A DNA stretch of 64,000 nt from Streptomyces sp. NBC_01689 (GCF_036250675.1 NZ_CP109592.1:868001-932000); one strand, 5' to 3'; counted from the first letter of the stretch, positions 15,325-24,571 are shown. Notes: generated by a model not told the origin, from the letters alone. Translations and numbers: made by a program.

Positions 15325-16878
15325 TCAACGGGTGAGCGCCTCGCGCGGTCCCGGCTTCGACGCCGCGGCCCACACGGCCGGCAGTTCCCGTTCGCACCGT
15401 TCGGCCACGGCCTTCTCCTGCCCGTACAGCAGGCCCCAGGTGAAGCCGGTCTCGCCCGCCGCGTGCGCGGCCAGGGCCAGGTCGCGCAGGGTGGCGCGCG
15501 CGACGACACTGTCCTGGTGCTCCCCGAGCACCTTCTGCACGTCCTTGACGCGCCTGCCGAGCCGCTTGGCGGGTTCGCCGAGCGAGGCACGCGCCGGCTC
15601 GGTGGCGTACCGCGTCTTCTTGGCCGCCTTCCGGGCCTGGTGGAGGGCGATGTCCGGGTCCGTCCCCGGAGCCGGCTCCAGCGCGTGCTCCATCCGGCCG
15701 GCCAGCCGGCCGAACTCCTTGAGGACCGCCTTGCCCAGCACCTTCCCGGGCTCGTGCGCGGCCTTGCGACCCAACGGCGGCTGCTCCGTGAGTCCGGTGA
15801 GGGAGTCCAGCAGCGTCAGGTACCGCGGGGAGCGCAGGGCGTCGAGGGTACGCTGCCGTGCCGCGGAGGAACGCGACACGTCCCACACCCGCAACCGGGC
15901 GTCCACGGGCCCGAGGACCAGCTCGCGCGGCAGGTCCCCGATGCGCGTGCCGAACCGCTCCATCAGGACCTCCTGATCGCGTTCGGCACCCAACTCGTTG
16001 CCCAGCCACTTGAGTTCGTCGCGGATCGGATCGGTCACGCCGCGCGCAAGCACGGCGCGAGAGGTGCGCAGGACGCTGCGCAGCCGACGGCAGTGGACAC
16101 GCATGCGGTGCACCGCGTCGGGCAGCCCGCGGCGTACCGCGGGATCGAGGTCCACCATCCCGCGCACCTGGCCGTCCACGTAACGGAGGACCTCTTCGGC
16201 GGCCGAGCCGGGGACAGCGCTCTGGGCGTTCTCGGCGCGCTCCCGCGGCGGCCGCGGCTCCCGCGCTCCGGTCTCCGCCAGGGCCCGGTCCAGTGTGGAC
16301 GGACTTCCCGCACGCCCGATGCCGCTCTCGCGCAGGGTCCTGTCCACGGCGTCGAGCAGGGCGGGATCCGTCTCCTCGGCGAGCTCGACGTCCAGCTCGG
16401 TCCATGAGGTGTGCGCGGCCCGTGTCCTTCCCGCGGACAGCGACTGGGCACGCACCCGGTCGAATCTCAGTTCCGCGAGGACGGCGCCCTCGGGATCGAG
16501 GAGATGCCGCGTGTTGCGGCGGGACCGGATACGGACGACCGGTCTCAGTTGCTCCCCACGGCTGCGGGAGAGGGTCAGGTCACGCAGAGCGGCCGGGACG
16601 GTGTCGGAGAGCGGCGCCCGCACCTCCTCCCGGCTGTCCCCGGTCAGGGGCAGTTCGAGGTGCCAGCCCGCGTCACCGCCGCCGGTCCGTCGCCGAAGGG
16701 TCGCCGACGCCCCGGCCAGCCGTAGATCGGCGGTGTCGTAATACACCGCGTCCCGTTCCTCGAGGTCATTTCCCACGACCGACGCGACGCCGTCCACCTC
16801 AAGATCGGGAAGCCATGTGGTGTCATCGGCCGAGGGAGCCTCGTACTTTCTCTCTGTGTCTCGCTTCGTACGGGTCAT
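15325..16878 (-). CDS. CYTH and CHAD domain protein
   Basis: 517 residues from ATG 16878; a GTG 15 bases upstream gives five more residues and neither has a clear ribosome binding site. The CYTH domain covers about 1-195, with the ERKYE signature at 9-13 and basic strands (LRRRTGG, RSRRNTR) lining the triphosphate tunnel. The CHAD domain covers about 225-510 with the paired His helices VHRMRVHCRRLRS and IALHQARKAAKKTRYA. CHAD binds inorganic polyphosphate; CYTH enzymes act on triphosphates or polyphosphate. The fusion is common in actinobacteria and is expected to localise to polyphosphate granules. Confidence 0.94.
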   Translation of the reverse strand: MTRTKRDTERKYEAPSADDTTWLPDLEVDGVASVVGNDLEERDAVYYDTADLRLAGASATLRRRTGGGDAGWHLELPLTGDSREEVRAPLSDTVPAALRDLTLSRSRGEQLRPVVRIRSRRNTRHLLDPEGAVLAELRFDRVRAQSLSAGRTRAAHTSWTELDVELAEETDPALLDAVDRTLRESGIGRAGSPSTLDRALAETGAREPRPPRERAENAQSAVPGSAAEEVLRYVDGQVRGMVDLDPAVRRGLPDAVHRMRVHCRRLRSVLRTSRAVLARGVTDPIRDELKWLGNELGAERDQEVLMERFGTRIGDLPRELVLGPVDARLRVWDVSRSSAARQRTLDALRSPRYLTLLDSLTGLTEQPPLGRKAAHEPGKVLGKAVLKEFGRLAGRMEHALEPAPGTDPDIALHQARKAAKKTRYATEPARASLGEPAKRLGRRVKDVQKVLGEHQDSVVARATLRDLALAAHAAGETGFTWGLLYGQEKAVAERCERELPAVWAAASKPGPREALTR

Positions 16879-16979
16879 ACGAGACGCGTGCACGTCTCAG
16901 CGCCGCTCAAACATTCGCGGGACGGACAGAAGCTTTCCGGGGCCGGGACCGACGCCTTCCCGTGCCCGGACGCCGGTGA

Positions 16980-17014
16980 TCCCGGCAGCCCGGTGGAGAC
17001 GGGGGCTGCCGGGA
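16980..17014. terminator. terminator of the csbD-like gene
   Basis: A 12-bp perfect stem (16980-16991 with 17003-17014), 11-base loop, about 47 bases past the minus-strand CsbD stop. Confidence 0.7.
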
Positions 17015-17060
17015 CCCGGCACGGAGGGCGGCGCCGCGGATTGCGCCGTGGCACCAGCTC

Positions 17061-17237
17061 CTACTCGGGCTTGATGGCGTCCTTCGCCTTCTCCTTGGCT
17101 TCCCGCAGTTCACCCTTGGTCTCCTCGGTACGTCCTTCGGCCCGCAGGGACTCGTTCCCCACGGCACCGCCGACGACCTTCTTGACCTTGCCCTCGGCCT
17201 GCTCGCCCTTGGCCTGCGCCTTCTCGTCCGCAGCCAC
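17061..17237 (-). CDS. CsbD family stress protein
   Basis: 58 residues, very charged (Lys/Glu/Ala), with KAQAKGEQAEGKVKKVVGGAVGN followed by KGELREAKEKAKD, the paired pattern of CsbD proteins. GTG 17237 is preferred to GTG 17243 because GGGAG is nine bases upstream of the former and only three from the latter. CsbD is a sigma-B-controlled general stress protein in Bacillus; molecular function is unknown. A GTTT-N14-GGGTGA element upstream resembles the Streptomyces SigB-type promoter. It is divergent from a PRC-barrel gene. Confidence 0.9.
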   Translation of the reverse strand: MAADEKAQAKGEQAEGKVKKVVGGAVGNESLRAEGRTEETKGELREAKEKAKDAIKPE

Positions 17238-17284
17238 AGTCACTCACTCCCTGTCGTCATCGGCACACGATTTCACCCCCCGTC

Positions 17285-17308
17285 TCACCCGGTTCACGGC
17301 TCCCAAAC
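17285..17308 (-). promoter_or_regulatory. SigB/SigF-like promoter candidate for the csbD gene
   Basis: On the minus strand GTTT (17308-17305), 14 bases, then GGGTGA (17290-17285), compared with the SigB-type consensus GNNT-N14-16-GGGTAY. The last two bases of the -10 element deviate. The leader would be about 40 bases. Confidence 0.4.
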
Positions 17309-17495
17309 CAGGAAAGTTTCCACAGGGCAAACATCGGTCACGTCGCTCCAGAATCTCCTGAACATTCGATGTGTAGCGCCCGGAGGACCGGGCACCCGCC
17401 GTTCCGAGAAAACGTCACCGAATTCGATGACGCCTGTACGACCTCGCAATTCCTGACCGCGGGGAAGCGAAAAATATCGAAGAAGGAGCCGTTTT

Positions 17496-17849
17496 ATGAG
17501 CGACAGCATCTGGGGCTACCAGCCCACCACCGGCCACGCCGCGGGTACCGACCTGATCGGCTACAAGGTCGAGGCCACCGACGGCAGCATCGGCAAGGTC
17601 GACAAGCACTCCGACGAGGTCCACTCCTCCTACCTCGTGGTCGACACCGGTGTGTGGATCTTCGGCAAGCACGTCCTGCTGCCGGCCGGCACCGTGACCA
17701 CGATCGACCAGGCCGAGAAGAAGATCTACGTCGCTCTCACCAAGGACCAGATCAAGGACTCCCCCGAGTTCGACAAGGACAAGCACATCGGCGACGCCGG
17801 TTATCACGAGCAGGTCGGCACGTACTACCAGCAGCACCGCCGCGCCTGA
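17496..17849 (+). CDS. PRC-barrel domain protein
   Basis: 117 residues; AAGGAG about eight bases before ATG 17496. DLIGYKVEATDGSIGKVDKHSDE, VVDTGVWIFGKHVLLPAGTV and KKIYVALTKDQIKDSP form the PRC-barrel, as in photosynthetic reaction centre H chain and RimM. Stand-alone soluble PRC-barrel proteins of this size are frequent in Streptomyces and tend to be stress-associated; partner unknown. It is divergent from csbD and followed by a strong terminator. Confidence 0.9.
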   Translation: MSDSIWGYQPTTGHAAGTDLIGYKVEATDGSIGKVDKHSDEVHSSYLVVDTGVWIFGKHVLLPAGTVTTIDQAEKKIYVALTKDQIKDSPEFDKDKHIGDAGYHEQVGTYYQQHRRA

Positions 17850-17872
17850 TCCCACCGCAGCGCCCCATGGAC

Positions 17873-17905
17873 GGGGGCCGGCCGAACTGCCTTCGGCCGG
17901 CCCCC
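17873..17905 (+). terminator. terminator of the PRC-barrel gene
   Basis: Perfect 14-bp stem (17873-17886 with 17892-17905), loop CTGCC, 24 bases after the stop codon. Confidence 0.88.
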
Positions 17906-18035
17906 GCTTCTCGCTGCGTGCGCGAGGCAACTTCTCTCCGTGGGGGGGGGAGGGCTCCCTGCCTGTGGGGGCGGGGCTCGCGGCACGGGGCCCGCCTCGC
18001 TCCTCGTGCCGCTCCGAACGCCACGTCACGCACCA

Positions 18036-18065
18036 CACCGCACCGCACCGCACCGCACCGCACCG
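18036..18065. repeat. 5-bp microsatellite, six CACCG units
   Basis: Six perfect CACCG copies in the gap between the PRC-barrel and RsbW-like genes. No coding role is seen; it is a possible slippage site. Confidence 0.9.
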
Positions 18066-18114
18066 ATGACTGAGGCAGGGAACCCGGTTTCTCAGAAACC
18101 CGCCTGACGGATCC

Positions 18115-18591
18115 TCACGGCAGACGGAGCGCGGTGGCCCCGGTCCGGGGTGTGTCGGCCAGCGGCAGCCGGGCGGTGATGCGCTTGCCGACCGACTCCT
18201 GCGCGATATCGAGATGCCAGGCCACGGCCTTGACGATCTCCAGGCCGTGCTGGCCGATCCTGCCGGGGTCGGCGGTCCGGGCGTTCGGGACGGTGGGGTC
18301 GCTGTCCCAGACGGCGACGTCCACGATGCCGTCGGCGATCCGGAGGTGCATCAGCGTCGGACCCGGGGCGTATTTGCGGGCGTTGGTGACCAACTCGCTC
18401 ACGACCAGCTGCGTCAGATCCATGACCCGGGCGGACACGGCCAAGCCGTGCGCGGTACGCGCCTGTTCCAGGAAGGCCGTTGCGAGATGGCGGGCGTCCG
18501 CGATGCTGCCGTCGTCGTCGCCCAGGGCGTAACTCGCCTGGATCGGGGTGCCATGCCCCACACCGTGCTCGTCGCCGGTCCGGGCTCCCAT
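18115..18591 (-). CDS. RsbW/SpoIIAB-like ATP-binding protein (anti-sigma factor type)
   Basis: 158 residues from ATG 18591 with GAGGGAG seven bases upstream. A HATPase_c_2 (GHKL) fold: N box LVVSELVTNARKYAPG (about 63-78), G1 region VAVWDSDPTVP and G2 HGLEIVKAVA. There is no phospho-acceptor His, so it is a serine kinase of the anti-sigma type, expected to phosphorylate a STAS antagonist and to bind a sigma factor or another partner. Two STAS genes follow within 1 kb (one transcribed divergently), which are plausible partners. No sigma factor gene is adjacent. Confidence 0.9.
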   Translation of the reverse strand: MGARTGDEHGVGHGTPIQASYALGDDDGSIADARHLATAFLEQARTAHGLAVSARVMDLTQLVVSELVTNARKYAPGPTLMHLRIADGIVDVAVWDSDPTVPNARTADPGRIGQHGLEIVKAVAWHLDIAQESVGKRITARLPLADTPRTGATALRLP

Positions 18592-18758
18592 CCCGACTCC
18601 CTCGTTCCCCGTCTGTTACAGCCCTCGTGTACCCGTCACTCAATCACGTAATCACAACGTGCTCTTCGACACAGCCGTTCGGCTGCATCCGCGCACGGCA
18701 TTGGGGCACAATCTCCACGCGGTGGACCCGGCAGGCCTTGAGCGCGAACGAGGAGACA

Positions 18759-19124
18759 GTGACCAGCACCCAGGGAACGGACAGGCCGGACCGGCTGTCC
18801 GTCGAAGAGCACACGGTGGACGGAATCCGTGTCGTCACGCTGGGCGGTGAGATCGACCACGATGTCACGGACGCCCTCCGCGGCGTCGTACTGCCGGCCG
18901 ACGGCCAGGTCCCGCCCCGTACCGCGCTGGACCTCAGTGCCGTGACCTTCATGGACTCCAGCGGGATCAACGTCCTCGTCTCCGCCCACCAGGCCGCCCA
19001 CGACGCCCACGGCTGGCTGCGCATCGCCGGAGCCCAGGGACCCGTCCTGCGCGTCATCGAGCTCGTCGGACTCGACTCGGTCATCGCCTGCCACCCCACG
19101 ATCGAAGAGGCCCTGGCCGGCTGA
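18759..19124 (+). CDS. STAS domain anti-sigma factor antagonist
   Basis: 121 residues from GTG 18759; GAGGAG lies just upstream (spacing short). The fold is that of SpoIIAA/RsbV: VRVVTLGGEIDHDVT-like strand, then ALDLSAVTFMDSSGINVLVSAHQ with the phosphorylatable serine in DSSG. It is divergent from the RsbW-like gene, fitting a partner-switching pair. The C-terminus HPTIEEALAG is typical. Confidence 0.92.
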   Translation: MTSTQGTDRPDRLSVEEHTVDGIRVVTLGGEIDHDVTDALRGVVLPADGQVPPRTALDLSAVTFMDSSGINVLVSAHQAAHDAHGWLRIAGAQGPVLRVIELVGLDSVIACHPTIEEALAG

Positions 19125-19178
19125 GCGTGCCCCGGGCACAGGACGCCGGAGTCCGGCCAAGGCCGCCGCGCCCCTGTG

Positions 19179-19532
19179 TCAGGGCCGCAGCGACGCGATG
19201 GCCTCCTCGACCGTCGGGGAGAGGGTGAAGAGCTGGTCGAGTCCGACGATCTCGAACACATGGGTGAGATCCGCGCTCAGTCCGGCCAGGGCCAGGGGCG
19301 ATCCGGCGGCCTCCGCCCGCTGGTACGCGGTGACGAGGACGGTCAGGCCGGTGGAGTCGCAGTAGGTGAGCCCGCTCAGGTCGAGCACCGTGCCGTCGGC
19401 CGTGAACGCGGCGTCGTCCACCGCCGCGCGCAGCTCCCCCGCGGTGTGGTAGTCGAGTTCACCGGTCGCCGTGAGCACGGTGACACCGGAGGAATGAGCC
19501 GTCGAGGCGGCGACAAGGGTGCGCTGGGTCAC
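19179..19532 (-). CDS. STAS domain anti-sigma factor antagonist
   Basis: 117 residues. GTG 19532, with AGGAG about seven bases upstream, is chosen over the 384-base in-frame extension, whose Arg/Pro-rich translation looks non-coding. TVLDLSGLTYCDSTGLTVLVTAYQ contains the DST(S)G phosphorylation loop of RsbV/SpoIIAA. It is convergent with the preceding STAS gene and divergent from the hybrid kinase-phosphatase gene. Confidence 0.92.
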   Translation of the reverse strand: MTQRTLVAASTAHSSGVTVLTATGELDYHTAGELRAAVDDAAFTADGTVLDLSGLTYCDSTGLTVLVTAYQRAEAAGSPLALAGLSADLTHVFEIVGLDQLFTLSPTVEEAIASLRP

Positions 19533-20105
19533 TGGAGCTCCTGGGCATCGGTTCGTCGTGGGGAGGCGGGACGGAGAAGGTCCGGGGGGAACGCGGTGCC
19601 GTCGCGGACACCGGTGGAGGCCTGCTGGACGGCGCGTGCGCGAAGGGAGGAGGCCGGGCGCCCCACGGTGGCGACCGGACCGGCCGTCCCACGCCGGCCC
19701 CGGAGGGACGCGGCGGAAGTCTGCGCGGCCGGTCCGCCGCGGACCGGGCGACCGGTGGTCGAAGGCGTCGAAAGGGCCGTCGGCCGCGGCGTGCCGGTCC
19801 GACGGCACGCGGCCGCCCGGCCTGTTGGAGGCAGCCGTCGGCGGAGAGAGGTCGTCGCGTGAGGAGAACGGGCCTCGTCCCGCACAGCCACCGTCGGCTC
19901 CTGTCCTTCGCCCCACGCCCGTGGTGAGAGTGGCTGTCCTATCCTACGGATTGCGCCACGCCGCCACGGCCGTGGCGGCGACTCCCGGGTGACGCCGAGC
20001 GGTTGGGCGCCTCGAGGGCGAGACGGTCGTGCGTACGGGTCGTACCGGTCGTCGGGACGCGCACGCGCTCGACGGTGTCGGCAGACAGCTACGAAGGGAT
20101 GCCGA
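19533..20105. other. 573-bp divergent intergenic region
   Basis: No gene is supported; the open frames here are Arg/Pro/Ala shadows. A perfect 22-base palindrome centred at 19969/19970 (arms CGCCGCCACGG) lies about 125 bases before the hybrid kinase start and could be an operator or hairpin. TATCCT/TAGGAT around 19940-19946 is a possible -10 on either strand, without a matching -35. Confidence 0.4.
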
Positions 20106-23100
20106 GTGGGCACCGAGAATCTCGGGCGCGGAACACGACCGGCCACGGGTGCCGACGTCTTCGCCGCCGACCGCGAGGTCGGACGTGACCTCGCCTCGGT
20201 GGACTGGGAGGCGACGCCGCTCGGTTCACCGTCCGGCTGGCCGCAGAGTCTGCAGACCGCGGTGAGTATCCTCCTGTCCTCACGCTTCCCGATGTGGATG
20301 GCGTGGGGTCCGGAACTGACGTTCTTCTGCAACGCCGCCTACCGGAGCGACACCCTGGGCGGGAAGTACCCGTGGGCCCTGGGGCGTTCGGCGCGCGAGG
20401 TGTGGGCGGAGATCTGGCCGGACATCGGGCCGCGGATCGACACGGTGATGACCACGGGCCGGGCGACCTGGGACGAGGCGCTCCTGCTGTTCGTGGAGCG
20501 CTCCGGTTTCCCCGAGGAGTCGTACCACACCTTCTCCTACAGCCCCTTGCACGACGACGACGGCCGGGTGGTCGGCATGCTCTGCGTGGTGAGCGAGGAC
20601 ACCGAGCGGGTCATCGGCGAGCGCCGGATGAGCACCCTGCGCGATCTGGGCTCCGATCCCAGCGCGGTCCGGACCGAGCGGGAGATGCTGGCTTTCGCCG
20701 GGCGGCAGTTGGAGCACAACCCGCAGGACCTTCCCTTCACCCTGACCTATCTCTTCGAGGACGACGGCTCCGCCCGGCTGGCGGCCTCGACCGGTGTGGG
20801 CTCGGAAGATCCCGTGGCTCCGCCGACGTTGTCCGCGGACGATCCCCGGGCGGTCTGGCCCGTCGCCGAACTCCTGCGGGGCGACACGGTGTTGACGGAC
20901 CTCGACGGCGTCCCGTCGTCCGGGCTGCCGACCGGGAACTGGCCGGAGCCCCCGAAACAGGCCCTGGCCGTACCGCTGGTGCAGCCGGGCAGCGCCCCCT
21001 ACGGGTTCCTCGTGTCGGCCCTCAACCGCTACCGGCCGCTGGACGAGGGCTACCGGGGCTTCGTCGAGCTCGCCGCGGGGCACATCACGGCGGGCATCGC
21101 GGGTGCGCGCAGTTTCCAGGCACAGCAGCGGCGTGCGGAGGTGCTCGCCGAACTGGACCGGGCGAAGACCGCGTTCTTCTCCAACATCAGCCACGAGTTC
21201 CGCACCCCGCTCACGCTGATCATGGGCCCGGTGGAGGAACTGCGCGGCAGGCTGGCCACGTCCGACCCCCAGGTCCGCGAGGAGTTGGAGGTCATCCACC
21301 GCAACGGGCTGCGGCTCGGCAAGCTGGTCAACAGTCTGCTGGACTTCTCCCGTATCGAGGCGGGCCGGATGCAGGCCCGGTACGAGCCGGTGGACCTGGC
21401 CGCTCTCACGGCCGAACTCTCCAGCGTCTTCCGCTCGGCGGTCGAGAAGGCCGGGCTGACCTTCACGGTCGACTGCCCGACGCTCGACGACCCGGTGCAC
21501 GTCGACCGCGGGCTGTGGGAGAAGGTGGTCCTCAACCTCCTGAGCAACGCGCTGAAGTTCACCTTCAACGGTTCCATCGGAGTCTCCCTGCGTGCCGACG
21601 GCCGGGAGGCGGTGGTGACCGTCACGGACACCGGAGTCGGTGTCCCGGCCCACGAGATGCCGCGCCTGTTCGAGCGGTTCCACCGCATAGAGAACGCCCG
21701 CTCCCGCTCCGACGAGGGCAGCGGCATCGGTCTCGCCCTCGTACAGGAACTCGTCACCCTGCACGGCGGCACCATCACCGCGTCCAGCGCCGTGGACGAG
21801 GGCACACGTTTCGTCATCCGGCTGCCCTTCGGCACGGCGCACCTGCCGCCGGACAGCCTGGTCTCCGGCACCCGACGCGAGACGGCCTCCGCCACGGCGG
21901 CCCCCTTCGTGGCCGAGGCCCTGCGCTGGCTGCCCGGAAAGCGGACGGACACCGTCCCCGACGGAGCCGACGGAGCCGAGGGGATCGAGGGGATGTCCGT
22001 CGGCGCGTCCGTGGCCGGACCGGACTCGGCCGCCAGAGTCCTGGTCGCCGACGACAACGCCGACATGCGGGAGTACCTCACCCGGCTGCTGACCGGAGCG
22101 GGATACGAGGTGGCCACGGTCGACGACGGCGTGGCGGCACTGGAGTCCGTACGCGCCCGGCCGCCGGACCTGGTCGTCAGCGATGTGATGATGCCCCGGA
22201 TGGACGGACTCGCCCTGGTCGCGGCGGTGCGTGCCGAGGCGCGCACCGCGGCCGTCCCGGTCCTGCTGCTCTCCGCCCGCGCGGGCGAGGAGGCGTCCGT
22301 CGAGGGACTGCGGGCGGGCGCCGACGACTATCTCGTCAAGCCCTTCGCCGCGGCCGAACTGCTCGCCCGTGTACGGGGCAACCTGGACCTTGCGCGGCTG
22401 CGCAACCACCACGCCCGCTGGCGGACCGCGCTCGTCGACTCCCTGCAGGAGGCGTTCTTCGTCTGCGACGAGCACGGCGCGGTCATCGAGATCAACAGCG
22501 CGTTCACCGACATCCTCGGCTACGGACCCGAGGGGCTGCCCTACGCGCCCGTCCACCCCTGGTGGCCGGACGCCGAGGTGGACGCCGACGCGCACCGGCA
22601 GGTCGCGGAGGCCTTCGCGGGTTTCCTGGCCGAGGACCGGGGCAACCGCGTCGTCCCCGTCACGCACCGCGACGGACACCGGCTGTGGGCGAGTGCCTCC
22701 TTCAACCGGGCACAGGACCCGGACACCGGACGCACGGTCACCGTGGGGACCTTCAGGGACGTCACCGCGGAGCACTACGCGATCCAGCGGGAGACCGCTC
22801 TGGCCGCACTCGGCATGCGTCTCTCCCGGGCCACCAGTCTGCCCCAGACCCTGGCGGGAGCACTGGAGGAGTTCCAGACGCTGTGGCACGCCCACCGTGT
22901 CGTCGCCGCCGTGTTCCCCCCGCACCAGGAACCCCGGCTCACCGGCCCGGCCACGTCGACGGCCTGGGGCACGCTGGACGAGCCCACACGGGCGGCGCTC
23001 ATCACGCTGCGGGACGGCCCCACGCTGACGCCGCTGGCCGACGCCACCGGTGCCGGCATCACCCTGGAACACCCCGACGGCCCCCTGGTCGTCCGGCTCG

Positions 23101-24284
23101 ACCTGGACCGGCGGCGGCCGTTCACGGACCAGGACCAGCTCCTGCTTGCCTTGCTCGGCGGCCACCTCTCGCAGAGTCTCGCCCGGGCACATCAGATCGA
23201 TCAGCAGCGGGAGACCGCTCTGGCTTTGCAACGGGCCATCCTCGGCCCGGCCGAGCTGCCCGAGGGCTTCGCCGTCCGCTACGAGCCCGCCGCCCGCCCG
23301 CTGGAGGTCGGCGGCGACTGGTACGACACCGTCGCCCTGCGCGACGGCCGGATCGGCATCGTGGTCGGCGACTGCGTGGGCCGCGGCCTGGAAGCCGCCA
23401 CCGTGATGGGCCAACTGCGCAGCGCCTGCCGGGCGCTGCTGCTCCAGGACTCCGACCCGGGCCGGACGCTGATGGCCCTGGACCACTTCGCGGCCGGGGT
23501 GCCGGGTGCCGTGTGCACCACCGTCTTCTGTGGGGTGCTCGACCCCGAGACCGGTCATCTCACCTACTCCAGCGCCGGCCATCCGCCCGGCATCCTCGCC
23601 CATCCCGACGGCACCACCCAGCTCCTCGACGGCGGCCGGTACGCGCCGCTGGCCGTACGCCCAGGCGCCCGGCGCCCGCAGGCGGAGTGCACGGTGCCCG
23701 CCCGTGCCACCCTGCTGCTGTACACCGACGGGCTGGTCGAGCGCCGCCGACGCCCGCTGACCACCGGCATCGACCAGGCGGGAGAGGCCGTCCAGGACGG
23801 CCGCGAGACCGCGGTCGACGAGCTCGCCACCCAGGTCATGACGCGCCTCGCCCCGGTGAACGGCTACGACGACGACGTGGCGCTCCTCCTCTACCGTCAT
23901 CCCGCGCCCCTGGAGCTGACGTTCCCGGCCGAGTCCGAGCAACTCGCCCCGGTGCGGCAGGCCTTGCGCGGCTGGCTGGCCAAGTGCGACCTTCCGCCGC
24001 ACACCGCGCAGCGGGTACTGGTCGCCGTGGGGGAAGCCTGTGCCAACGCCATCGAGCACGGTCACCGTCACGCCCCGGGCCAGACCGTGCGACTGCGCGC
24101 CGAGGCCCTCGTGGGCGACCTCCGGCTGACCGTCGCCGACACCGGCCGCTGGAAGACCCCGCGGCCCGAGGCCAACGCGCATCGCGGCCGTGGGCTGGCC
24201 CTGATGCGCGCGATGATGCAACAGGTCACCATCACCCCCGGACCGGTGGGCACCACCGTCGACATGCACACGAGGATCTCCTGA
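20106..24284 (+). CDS. hybrid sensor kinase / receiver / SpoIIE phosphatase / RsbW-type ATPase
   Basis: 1392 residues from GTG 20106 (GAAGGGA upstream); the frame to 19989 is unsupported. In order: a PAS-like domain (about 1-165, SRFPMWMAWGPELTFFCNAAY), a GAF-like region (170-330), HisKA with H363 in FSNISHEFRTPL, HATPase_c to about 590, a receiver (about 675-790) with D693 in VVSDVMMPRMDG and the K of LVKPF, a PAS domain (about 810-900), a GAF-like linker, a PP2C/SpoIIE phosphatase (about 1040-1260, GGDWYD at 1069) and a C-terminal HATPase_c_2 (about 1275-1390, VAVGEACANAIEHGH). A His-Asp relay is thus fused to both enzymes of Ser/Thr partner switching. No membrane segment is seen. The stop overlaps the next STAS start. 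Confidence 0.94.
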   Translation: MGTENLGRGTRPATGADVFAADREVGRDLASVDWEATPLGSPSGWPQSLQTAVSILLSSRFPMWMAWGPELTFFCNAAYRSDTLGGKYPWALGRSAREVWAEIWPDIGPRIDTVMTTGRATWDEALLLFVERSGFPEESYHTFSYSPLHDDDGRVVGMLCVVSEDTERVIGERRMSTLRDLGSDPSAVRTEREMLAFAGRQLEHNPQDLPFTLTYLFEDDGSARLAASTGVGSEDPVAPPTLSADDPRAVWPVAELLRGDTVLTDLDGVPSSGLPTGNWPEPPKQALAVPLVQPGSAPYGFLVSALNRYRPLDEGYRGFVELAAGHITAGIAGARSFQAQQRRAEVLAELDRAKTAFFSNISHEFRTPLTLIMGPVEELRGRLATSDPQVREELEVIHRNGLRLGKLVNSLLDFSRIEAGRMQARYEPVDLAALTAELSSVFRSAVEKAGLTFTVDCPTLDDPVHVDRGLWEKVVLNLLSNALKFTFNGSIGVSLRADGREAVVTVTDTGVGVPAHEMPRLFERFHRIENARSRSDEGSGIGLALVQELVTLHGGTITASSAVDEGTRFVIRLPFGTAHLPPDSLVSGTRRETASATAAPFVAEALRWLPGKRTDTVPDGADGAEGIEGMSVGASVAGPDSAARVLVADDNADMREYLTRLLTGAGYEVATVDDGVAALESVRARPPDLVVSDVMMPRMDGLALVAAVRAEARTAAVPVLLLSARAGEEASVEGLRAGADDYLVKPFAAAELLARVRGNLDLARLRNHHARWRTALVDSLQEAFFVCDEHGAVIEINSAFTDILGYGPEGLPYAPVHPWWPDAEVDADAHRQVAEAFAGFLAEDRGNRVVPVTHRDGHRLWASASFNRAQDPDTGRTVTVGTFRDVTAEHYAIQRETALAALGMRLSRATSLPQTLAGALEEFQTLWHAHRVVAAVFPPHQEPRLTGPATSTAWGTLDEPTRAALITLRDGPTLTPLADATGAGITLEHPDGPLVVRLDLDRRRPFTDQDQLLLALLGGHLSQSLARAHQIDQQRETALALQRAILGPAELPEGFAVRYEPAARPLEVGGDWYDTVALRDGRIGIVVGDCVGRGLEAATVMGQLRSACRALLLQDSDPGRTLMALDHFAAGVPGAVCTTVFCGVLDPETGHLTYSSAGHPPGILAHPDGTTQLLDGGRYAPLAVRPGARRPQAECTVPARATLLLYTDGLVERRRRPLTTGIDQAGEAVQDGRETAVDELATQVMTRLAPVNGYDDDVALLLYRHPAPLELTFPAESEQLAPVRQALRGWLAKCDLPPHTAQRVLVAVGEACANAIEHGHRHAPGQTVRLRAEALVGDLRLTVADTGRWKTPRPEANAHRGRGLALMRAMMQQVTITPGPVGTTVDMHTRIS

Positions 24285-24571
24285 TGACCACACCGCTCAC
24301 CCTCACCCCGGGGCACCGGCCGGACGGAACCGCGTTCCTCAAAGCCACCGGTGAGATCGACATGAGCAACACCGCCGCGCTGTCCGCCGCTCTGGAGGAC
24401 CTGCCGGGGCACGTCGTCGTCGATCTCACGGGCATCGGATATCTCGACAGTGCGGGGCTGAGCGTCCTGTTCGCGCACGCGGACCGCATCGAGCTCATCA
24501 GCGCCCCGCTGCTCACTCCCGTCCTGAAGTTCTCCGGCCTCGCCGACCTGACCACCGTCCAGGAGACGTGA
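24284..24571 (+). CDS. STAS domain antagonist coupled to the hybrid kinase-phosphatase
   Basis: 95 residues. ATG 24284 overlaps the kinase stop as TGATG (one shared base), so translation is probably coupled and the two proteins made together. LTGIGYLDSAGLSVLFAHADR holds the DSAG phosphorylation site. It is shorter than the usual 105-120. The natural reading is that it is the substrate of the upstream protein's SpoIIE phosphatase and RsbW-type kinase domains. Confidence 0.92.
   Translation: MTTPLTLTPGHRPDGTAFLKATGEIDMSNTAALSAALEDLPGHVVVDLTGIGYLDSAGLSVLFAHADRIELISAPLLTPVLKFSGLADLTTVQET

Noticed and set aside
20280..24293. 1337-codon open frame on the minus strand
   Set aside because: It is antisense to the hybrid kinase-phosphatase, has no domain similarity and is His/Arg/Gln-rich, as expected of a shadow frame in high-GC DNA.
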